This document shows, piece after piece, positions 1 through 5,710 of a stretch of 12,227 nt of DNA. How positions within the stretch are numbered: the first letter of the stretch is position 1; each line of letters starts with the position of its first letter. The DNA lies in NCBI GenBank assembly GCA_031283665.1, contig JAITBJ010000053.1, positions 1-12,227 on the forward strand, written 5' to 3'. The DNA comes from Candidatus Opitulatrix cubana (GTDB lineage: Bacteria; Actinomycetota; Actinomycetes; Actinomycetales; Bifidobacteriaceae). Position numbers and translations under genes: made by a program. The notes below the pieces were generated by a model, which saw nothing but the letters and a program-made list of their open reading frames with translations, had not been told where the DNA came from and made no database searches.

Positions 1-458
1 GTTGCATTTAAAACTAGTTCAATAGACTGTTTAGCATTATCCCAGCTTGACGGATTATTAGTAATTTTTTCATAAAGATTTGGAGCGGCTTTAATGTCAA
101 ACCCTATCCAATTTATAAGCGGCAAAACGCGAGTAAGTGCTTTTGGATAAGCGCCGCCAGAATGCAAACCCACGGCAAACTCCATATTTTTTACTGTTTT
201 TATTGCGTTGTATAAGCTGCCTTGCATTGTAGGCTCCCCGCCAGAAAACACAATTCCGTCTAATAAACCGTAGCGAGTTTCTAAGTGTTTTAAAACGCTA
301 TCAAAACTAATAGAGCCTTTAATGTGCGGATCTAAAATGTTGAAATTGTGGCAATAGTTGCACCTCCAAGGGCAGCCCTGCAAAAACGCAACAGAAACTA
401 TTTTCCCCGGCCAGTCAACTGTGGAGTATTTATTATATCCTGCAATGTTTAGGTCCAC
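1..458 (-). CDS. nrdG: Anaerobic ribonucleotide reductase activating protein (radical SAM), 3' end outside window
   Basis: This gene encodes the activase that uses S-adenosylmethionine and a [4Fe-4S] cluster to put the glycyl radical on NrdD. I translated the minus strand by hand; the frame is open to the window edge (152 codons). Near the N-terminus is a STVDWPGK segment, followed by the radical-SAM triad in GCPWRCNYCHN (Cys29, Cys33, Cys36) and an FSGGEPTMQ motif that fits the SAM-binding GGE. This pattern is that of the NrdG2-like family (TIGR02495) rather than the short E. coli NrdG. The start chosen is GTG at 458-456, because the protein then begins VDLNIAGYNKYST as in actinobacterial relatives. 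No Shine-Dalgarno precedes it. The frame is open further upstream, and an AAGGAG inside the end of nrdD sits 8 nt before an in-frame ATA, so a non-standard earlier start cannot be excluded. It follows nrdD by 29 bp and is presumably co-transcribed with it. Confidence 0.88.
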   Translation of the reverse strand, partial: MDLNIAGYNKYSTVDWPGKIVSVAFLQGCPWRCNYCHNFNILDPHIKGSISFDSVLKHLETRYGLLDGIVFSGGEPTMQGSLYNAIKTVKNMEFAVGLHSGGAYPKALTRVLPLINWIGFDIKAAPNLYEKITNNPSSWDNAKQSIELVLNA

Positions 459-487
459 AGCATTAGTGCTGCTATTTACGTAATTAT

Positions 488-2341
488 TTATAGTTTAGGC
501 TCCTTGAAAGGCACTCTTTCTTTATATTCGCCCACTTTTCCTGTATTAAAAGAGCTCACAGGTCTAAAATACCCCATCACGCGAGTCCAAACTTCACATT
601 GAACTCTTTGGTTTTCAGGGCTTTGATCATTAAGTCCGTGCTCCTTGTCATAAATAGGATCAAAGAAATGTTCGCCGTCAATATAGCCGTTTATAGGGCT
701 TACTGAGAAAGTTGGAGTCACAGTCACATAAGGCAATCTATAATTTGTTAGCGCTCTTTTCATTAGCTCTTTACAAACTTTTCCAGAGCTTATTTTTTCA
801 CCCATATATAGATGAAGTACAGTGCCGCCAGTATATTTTGATTGCAAAACTTCTTGCTTTTCTAATGCTTCAAATGGGTCATCTGTGTAGCCTACAGGAA
901 GCTGTGAAGAGTTTGTATAATATGGCTCAGCTGTGGTTCCTGCTTGCAAAATATCAGGATATCGAGATTTGTCTTCTTTTGCAAAGCGGTATGTGGTGCC
1001 CTCTGCAGGAGTAGCTTCAAGATTATACATATGCCCGGTTTCTTCTTGAAACTCTACCATTTTTTCGCGAATATGATCAAGCAATTTCACTGCTATTTCC
1101 TCGCCTTTAGGGTCTGTAATATCTATTTCACCAGTTGTGCGAGCTGTATAATTTCTTATCATTTCGTTTATGCCGTTTACTCCAATAGTTGAAAAATGAT
1201 TATCTAAACCGTTTGGCAAATAGCGGCGTGTATATGGAAAAAGCCCTTTATCTATATATTTACTAATTGTGGTTCTTTTCATTTCTAATGAGATTTTCGC
1301 AAGCTCTAATAAATAATCCACTTGTTTGATAAGCCCCCCCCAATCTCCAGCATACACATATCCTAATCGTGCACAATTTAGTGTGACCACGCCTATTGAT
1401 CCAGTTTGCTCAGCTGATCCAAATAAACCGTTTCCGCGCTTTAAAAGTTCGGTTAGATCTAATCTCAAGCGGCAGCACATAGACCGAATTTGATGGGGGT
1501 CCATATCTGATGACACAAAATTGGAAAAATAAGGAAGTCCGTATTTTGCAGTCATTTCAAAAATATCATCTACTATTTCGCTATCCCATGGAAATTCGTT
1601 TGTCACATTATAAGTAGGAATTGGAAATGTGAAAACTCTTCCATTAGCATCGCCTGTAGTCATAATTTCTATATATGCTTTATTAATCATATCCATTTCT
1701 TTTTGACAGTCGCCGTAAGTAAAGTCTGCCACCTCGCCACCAATTAAAGGATATTGAATAGCAATTTCTTCAGGGCAGACAATATCAAAGGTTAGATTTG
1801 TGAAAGGAGTTTGCGTGCCCCATCGGCTAGGCGTGTTCAAATTAAAAATCAGCTCTTGAATGCCTTGTTTCACAGTTTTATAATTTAGATTATCAGCTTT
1901 TACAAAAGGTGCCATATATGTATCAAAGGAGCTAAAAGCCTGAGCACCAGCCCATTCATTTTGAAGAGTTCCTAAGAAATTGACCACTTGCCCTACAGCA
2001 GCGCTAAAATGAGCAGGAGGTTTAGCGTCCACTTTTCCCTCTACGCCGTTCAAACCCTCTTCAAGTAAAGACTTTAATGACCAACCAGCGCAATATCCTG
2101 AAAGCATATCTAAATCGTGAATATGGTAATCTCCTCTGCGGTGAGCTTCACCAATTTCATTATTTATTGGACCGTAAACCTCGTTTAGCCAATAATTTGC
2201 AATCACTTTTCCAGATGTATTCAAAATCATACCGCCAAGAGAATATGTCTGATTAGCATTAGCTTTTACTCTCCAATCTAATTTCTCTAAATACTCATTA
2301 ACAGTAGATTGGACTTGTATAGAGTTGCCTGCTTGTGCCAT
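488..2341 (-). CDS. nrdD: Anaerobic ribonucleoside-triphosphate reductase (class III), cone-less and lacking the zinc cysteines
   Basis: This is the catalytic subunit of class III ribonucleotide reductase, which makes dNTPs from NTPs without oxygen. The 617 residues show the active-site thiyl cysteine in SGYCAGWS (Cys84), a second cysteine region RSMCCRLRLD (Cys289/290), the GSIGVVTLN barrel motif (314-322), and the glycyl-radical loop RVMGYFRPVSSFN with Gly590. The Met start matches the beginning of the barrel domain in relatives, so the N-terminal ATP-cone of about 90 residues or more is absent; a good AAGGAGA ribosome site lies just upstream and supports this start. The C-terminal zinc module normally has four cysteines; here the first (FSICP-type) is Ser548, the CPxC pair reads DPIY (561-564), and only Cys582 remains. 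nrdG lies downstream, and NrdR boxes lie upstream. The family call is secure; the consequences of the missing parts are inferred. Confidence 0.96.
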   Translation of the reverse strand: MAQAGNSIQVQSTVNEYLEKLDWRVKANANQTYSLGGMILNTSGKVIANYWLNEVYGPINNEIGEAHRRGDYHIHDLDMLSGYCAGWSLKSLLEEGLNGVEGKVDAKPPAHFSAAVGQVVNFLGTLQNEWAGAQAFSSFDTYMAPFVKADNLNYKTVKQGIQELIFNLNTPSRWGTQTPFTNLTFDIVCPEEIAIQYPLIGGEVADFTYGDCQKEMDMINKAYIEIMTTGDANGRVFTFPIPTYNVTNEFPWDSEIVDDIFEMTAKYGLPYFSNFVSSDMDPHQIRSMCCRLRLDLTELLKRGNGLFGSAEQTGSIGVVTLNCARLGYVYAGDWGGLIKQVDYLLELAKISLEMKRTTISKYIDKGLFPYTRRYLPNGLDNHFSTIGVNGINEMIRNYTARTTGEIDITDPKGEEIAVKLLDHIREKMVEFQEETGHMYNLEATPAEGTTYRFAKEDKSRYPDILQAGTTAEPYYTNSSQLPVGYTDDPFEALEKQEVLQSKYTGGTVLHLYMGEKISSGKVCKELMKRALTNYRLPYVTVTPTFSVSPINGYIDGEHFFDPIYDKEHGLNDQSPENQRVQCEVWTRVMGYFRPVSSFNTGKVGEYKERVPFKEPKL

Positions 2342-2345
2342 AATT

Positions 2346-2352
2346 TCTCCTT
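2346..2352 (-). promoter_or_regulatory. Ribosome binding site of nrdD
   Basis: The minus strand reads AAGGAGA 4 nt before the nrdD ATG. It fixes the start of the cone-less NrdD and contrasts with the SD-free starts of rpsT, the surface gene and the FKBP gene in this window. Confidence 0.8.
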
Positions 2353-2424
2353 AATTTTTTTGTTTTGGGCGGTTTTGAGTCGGAGTTTTTGATGATCTTT
2401 GTAATTTTTAGAAAATCAGGAAAA

Positions 2425-2440
2425 ACACAACATATTGTGG
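2425..2440 (-). promoter_or_regulatory. NrdR box (promoter-distal)
   Basis: The plus strand reads ACACAACATATTGTGG, matching 14 of 16 positions of the NrdR consensus acaCwAtATaTwGtgt as I remember it. It is followed on the plus strand by a second box exactly 32 bp away. NrdR is the ATP/dATP-sensing repressor of ribonucleotide reductase genes and binds such pairs cooperatively. This box lies in the transcribed leader of nrdD. Confidence 0.85.
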
Positions 2441-2456
2441 TCAATTTGTGTTTCAA

Positions 2457-2472
2457 CCACAATATATAGTAT
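2457..2472 (-). promoter_or_regulatory. NrdR box (overlapping the nrdD transcription start)
   Basis: The plus strand reads CCACAATATATAGTAT, with the full core CAATATATAG and 14 of 16 positions matching the NrdR consensus. Its start is 32 bp from that of the other box (three helical turns, 16 bp between boxes), the usual NrdR geometry. It covers the predicted start site downstream of the -10 element, a position suited to repression. Confidence 0.85.
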
Positions 2473-2473
2473 T

Positions 2474-2502
2474 AGATTACTATATTTTTCTCCAAAAGTC
2501 AA
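2474..2502 (-). promoter_or_regulatory. Predicted nrdDG promoter
   Basis: On the minus strand a TTGACT -35 element (2502-2497) is separated by 17 bp from a TAATCT -10 element (2479-2474). Transcription would start near 2467, inside the NrdR box, giving a leader of about 125 nt before the nrdD start. The -35 is good and the -10 only moderate, but spacing and the adjoining operators agree. Confidence 0.55.
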
Positions 2503-2530
2503 CTTATTTTGCGTGTTAGAATGTAAACAT

Positions 2531-2545
2531 TTTGTAAATTACAAA
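2531..2545. repeat. 15-nt perfect inverted repeat in the nrdD/rpsT intergenic region
   Basis: TTTGTAAATTACAAA is a perfect inverted repeat with 7-nt arms around a central A. It lies between the nrdD and rpsT promoters, about 45 to 60 bp upstream of the probable rpsT start site. A second TGTAAA copy sits 10 bp to the left (2523-2528). It could be an operator for an unknown regulator, but such palindromes also arise by chance in AT-rich DNA. Confidence 0.3.
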
Positions 2546-2566
2546 TTTGTTATAAAAAAGATGATT

Positions 2567-2594
2567 TTGGAAAGTGTATAATCTGATGTAGACT
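2567..2594 (+). promoter_or_regulatory. Predicted rpsT-leuS promoter giving a leaderless or very short leader
   Basis: Two -10 candidates lie just before rpsT. TAGACT at 2589-2594 has its last T exactly 7 nt before the A of the ATG, which would give a leaderless mRNA; TTGGAA (2567-2572) lies 16 bp upstream of it. A perfect TATAAT at 2577-2582 would instead start transcription near 2589, leaving a leader of about 12 nt with no Shine-Dalgarno sequence. Either way rpsT has no visible ribosome binding site. Confidence 0.5.
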
Positions 2595-2600
2595 ATATAT

Positions 2601-2882
2601 ATGGCAAACATTAAATCTAAAATTAAAAGAATTGGAACTAATGAGAAAGCTCGTGTTCGCAATTTAGAAATTCGCACAGAATTAAAAACACGAGTAAAAA
2701 ATGTTCGTAAATCAGTAGCTGATAAAAAAGCAGATGATGCTGCAAAACAATATCAGCTTGCTTCACAAAAATTAGATATAGCTGTTTCAAAAGGGGTAAT
2801 TCATAAAAATCAAGCTGCAAAAAGAAAAAGCAAACTTGCTGCAGCGGTAAACGGTTTAAATGTCTCAAAACGAGATTCCTAA
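2601..2882 (+). CDS. rpsT: 30S ribosomal protein S20
   Basis: S20 is a primary-binding protein of the small ribosomal subunit that contacts 16S rRNA. The 93-residue product begins MANIKSKIKRIGTNEKAR and has the conserved KLDIAVSKGVIHKNQAAKRKSKL segment (residues 57-79), which is diagnostic. It is rich in Lys and Arg and predicted helical throughout. It is a few residues longer than the usual 86-90: the last nine or so residues, after AAAVNGLN, come from DNA that also encodes the first residues of leuS in another frame. There is no Shine-Dalgarno before the ATG, which suggests leaderless translation. It heads a probable two-gene transcript with leuS and is divergent from nrdD. Confidence 0.97.
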   Translation: MANIKSKIKRIGTNEKARVRNLEIRTELKTRVKNVRKSVADKKADDAAKQYQLASQKLDIAVSKGVIHKNQAAKRKSKLAAAVNGLNVSKRDS

Positions 2883-5676
2883 GTTTCGTTATACAGCCGA
2901 ACTTGCTAACAGCATAGAAGCTAAATGGCAAAAATACTGGAGTGAAAATCAAACTTTTCAAGTTTCAGAAACAGTAGAATTAGAAACTGTAAATTCAAAA
3001 CCTACAAAAACAGAAAAAAATCCATATTTTATTATGGATATGTTTCCGTATCCATCTGGTGCAGGTTTGCATGTAGGGCACCCATTAGGTTATGTGGCCA
3101 CTGATGTAGTTGGCAGATATAAGCGAATGACAGGAAATGCAGTTTTGCATACACTTGGATTTGATGCTTTTGGTTTGCCGGCAGAGCAGTATGCTATTCA
3201 AACAGGTCAGCATCCGCGAATCACAACCGAAAAAAACATAGAAAATATGCGCGAGCAGCTTGAAAAAATGGGTTTAGCTCATGACAAAACCCGTTCATTT
3301 GCTACTACAGATAGCGATTATGTAAAATGGACACAGTGGATTTTTTTGCAAATCTATAATAGCTATTTTGATAAAGATGCAAAAAATGGTGAGGGCACTT
3401 TAGGTGCAGCACGGCCTATATCAGATTTGATAAAAAAATTCAAAGCCGGTGAAGCTCCTCTTCCAGATTTAGAGTTTATAAATAAAAACACTAAATGGGA
3501 TGATTTGAATAATCAACAAAAAGAAGCTGTGTTGTCTGTTTATAGACTTGCATATATAAAAAAATCACCTGTAAACTGGTCTCCCGGGTTAGGAACTGTG
3601 CTTGCGAATGAAGAGGTTACAGCTGATGGCAGGTCTGAGAGAGGAAACTTTCCTGTATTCACGAAAGAGCTTTCGCAATGGTCTATGAGAATCACAGCCT
3701 ATTCAAAGCGGTTATTAGATGGTTTAAAAACTATTGACTGGCCTGAAAAAGTGAAGCAAATGCAAACAAATTGGATTGGTGAATCGTGCGGCGCCTATAT
3801 TAATTTTAAGACAACTGCTAATTTTGAAGCAACAGCGCAAATGCCTGATCATGCAGACGCTCAAAACAAATTAACTGTTTTCACTACTCGTCCTGATACT
3901 TTGTACGGTGCTACATTTTGTGTAATTGCTCCAGAGCACCCCCTTGTGGCGTATGCTACTAATAAACAGATGCCAGATGTGAAAAAATATATTGAAATGG
4001 CAGCTAAAAAATCTGCGGTGGCTCGTCAGCAAGATGCTGGAAAAAAGACAGGAGTTTTTACAGGGCTTTATGCTAAAAATCCTGTAAACGATGAGCAGCT
4101 TCCAATTTTTGTTGCAGATTATGTGCTTATGACTTATGGCACTGGTGCAATTATGGCAGTGCCATCAGATGATGAAAGAGATGAGGAGTTTGCAAAAGAG
4201 AAAAATCTTGAAATCAAATATGATTATTTCAAACCGTCAATTGAGGATGCAATAAAAAACATTGAATTAGCAAATGCTGGAAAATCTACAACAATTTATC
4301 GTTTACAAGATTGGCTTTTTTCAAGGCAGCGCTATTGGGGAGAGCCTTTTCCAATAGTTTATGATGATAATGGTGTTGCACATTCTCTGCCTGAAAATAT
4401 GCTTCCAATCACACTGCCTGAAATTGAAAATTATTCTCCAAAGACTTATGATGAAAATGATAAAGATTCCTATCCCGAAGCACCGCTTTCACGAGCTGAA
4501 AATTGGGTAAATTGCGAACTTGATTTAGGGGACGGGAAAAAGCATTATAAGAGGGAAACTAATACTATGCCAAACTGGGCGGGAAGCTGTTGGTATTATT
4601 TGAGATATGCTGATCCAAATCCTAAAAACAAAATTATTAATCCTGAACTAGACCGCATTTGGTTGGGACCAAATCATAATGAAACTGTTGGAAAATCGGG
4701 CGGAGTTGATTTATATATAGGCGGAGTGGAGCATGCAGTGCTGCATTTGCTTTATGCTCGCTTCTGGCACAAAGTGCTTTATGATTTAGGATATGTGCTC
4801 TCTCCTGAGCCGTTTCATAAACTTTTTAATCAGGGCTATGTGCAAGCTTATGCTTATGCTGATGAGCGCGGTGCTTATATAGAGGCTGAAAAAGTTTATG
4901 AAAAAGGCAAAAAGTTCTATTATAAAAATGAAAATGATAAAAATGAGCACGGCACCGAAATTGAGGTTTTTCAAGAATATGGCAAAATGGGAAAGAGTTT
5001 AAAAAATGTTGTGACCCCTGATCAAATGTATAAGCAATTTGGGGCAGACACTTTTAGAGTTTATGAAATGTCAATGGGCCCACTTGATATTTCTCGTGCA
5101 TGGGAAACTCGTGCAGTGGTTGGTGCTCAAAGATTCCTGCAGCGGCTTTGGAGAAATGTGGTTAATGAAGAGACTGGTGAAATAGTAGCAAAAGACAAAA
5201 AAATGGATGAAGAAACTGAAAAACTTTTGCATAAAACTATTTTTGCAGTAAGGGAAGAAATGGAAAATATAAGGCCAAACACCGCTATTGCAAAACTTAT
5301 TGAATATAATAATCATTTAACTCAAATTGCCAATGTGCCTCGTGACGCAATAAGCCCTTTAATAATTATGACCGCTCCCTTTGCACCACATATTGCAGAA
5401 GAATTATGGAGCAAACTTGGGAATAAACAGACTATTACATTTGTAAACTTTCCCGAAGCAGATAAAAAGTTTTTGCAAGCTGATAAAGTAGTTTGCGTGG
5501 TGCAAATTAATGGTAAAATAAAAGCTCAATTAGAAGTAGATCCAAACATTTCAAAATCTGATTTAGAAGCGTTTGCTATGAATGACCCAAAAGTGAAAGA
5601 ACTCGTTTCAGGTTTAAAGATTATAAAAACAATTCCTGTTCCTCCAAAAGTTTTTTCAATTGTTGTTAGAAATTAA
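2860..5676 (+). CDS. leuS: Leucyl-tRNA synthetase with shortened editing domain
   Basis: This cytosolic class Ia enzyme charges tRNA-Leu with leucine. The 938 residues show the HIGH motif as HVGH (71-74), the CP1 editing domain with the threonine-rich TTRPDT (342-347) and the DERD aspartate (441), the SRQRYWGEP motif (488-496), the GGVEHAVLHLLYARFW segment (621-636) and KMGKS (709-713), the form usual in actinobacteria. Actinobacterial-type insertions are present near 170-235 (ARPISDL) and 556-590 (LGDGKKHY). Between EEFA (445) and the IYRLQDW motif (479) there are only about 34 residues where relatives have about 60 or more, so the NSG-containing end of the editing domain seems lost. The start is forced: a TAA stop lies directly before the ATG in this frame. 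The gene overlaps rpsT by 23 bp and has no clear Shine-Dalgarno. No T-box leader is present. Confidence 0.98.
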   Translation: MSQNEIPKFRYTAELANSIEAKWQKYWSENQTFQVSETVELETVNSKPTKTEKNPYFIMDMFPYPSGAGLHVGHPLGYVATDVVGRYKRMTGNAVLHTLGFDAFGLPAEQYAIQTGQHPRITTEKNIENMREQLEKMGLAHDKTRSFATTDSDYVKWTQWIFLQIYNSYFDKDAKNGEGTLGAARPISDLIKKFKAGEAPLPDLEFINKNTKWDDLNNQQKEAVLSVYRLAYIKKSPVNWSPGLGTVLANEEVTADGRSERGNFPVFTKELSQWSMRITAYSKRLLDGLKTIDWPEKVKQMQTNWIGESCGAYINFKTTANFEATAQMPDHADAQNKLTVFTTRPDTLYGATFCVIAPEHPLVAYATNKQMPDVKKYIEMAAKKSAVARQQDAGKKTGVFTGLYAKNPVNDEQLPIFVADYVLMTYGTGAIMAVPSDDERDEEFAKEKNLEIKYDYFKPSIEDAIKNIELANAGKSTTIYRLQDWLFSRQRYWGEPFPIVYDDNGVAHSLPENMLPITLPEIENYSPKTYDENDKDSYPEAPLSRAENWVNCELDLGDGKKHYKRETNTMPNWAGSCWYYLRYADPNPKNKIINPELDRIWLGPNHNETVGKSGGVDLYIGGVEHAVLHLLYARFWHKVLYDLGYVLSPEPFHKLFNQGYVQAYAYADERGAYIEAEKVYEKGKKFYYKNENDKNEHGTEIEVFQEYGKMGKSLKNVVTPDQMYKQFGADTFRVYEMSMGPLDISRAWETRAVVGAQRFLQRLWRNVVNEETGEIVAKDKKMDEETEKLLHKTIFAVREEMENIRPNTAIAKLIEYNNHLTQIANVPRDAISPLIIMTAPFAPHIAEELWSKLGNKQTITFVNFPEADKKFLQADKVVCVVQINGKIKAQLEVDPNISKSDLEAFAMNDPKVKELVSGLKIIKTIPVPPKVFSIVVRN

Positions 5677-5679
5677 TTC

Positions 5680-5698
5680 TGCAAAAACTAATTTTGTA
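5680..5698. terminator. Weak hairpin between convergent leuS and the surface gene
   Basis: Arms TGCAAAA and TTTTGTA (one G-U pair) can pair around a 5-nt loop in the 34-bp gap between the two convergent genes. The stem is AT-rich and no clean U-tract follows on either strand, so it is a poor intrinsic terminator; it is listed only because termination must happen around here. Confidence 0.2.
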
Positions 5699-5710
5699 AA
5701 AATAAAACTT

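Noticed and set aside
450..464. ATG just upstream of the GTG as the nrdG start
   Set aside because: That ATG is in another frame and meets a TAA after three codons.
709..713. KMGKS site in LeuRS mis-seen as a damaged KMSKS
   Set aside because: The numbers are residue positions in LeuRS. KMGKS is the usual form in actinobacterial LeuRS, so it is not a defect.
712..1192. Plus-strand open frames inside nrdD
   Set aside because: The opposite strand encodes a well-conserved NrdD catalytic domain; the plus frames look like shadows.
2342..2456. Possible riboswitch or attenuator in the roughly 125-nt nrdD leader
   Set aside because: I found no stable paired stems or known riboswitch core; the leader is AT-rich and the NrdR boxes already explain regulation.
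2501..2600. T-box leader for leuS
   Set aside because: There is no T-box sequence or specifier stem, and leuS lies directly behind rpsT rather than behind its own leader.
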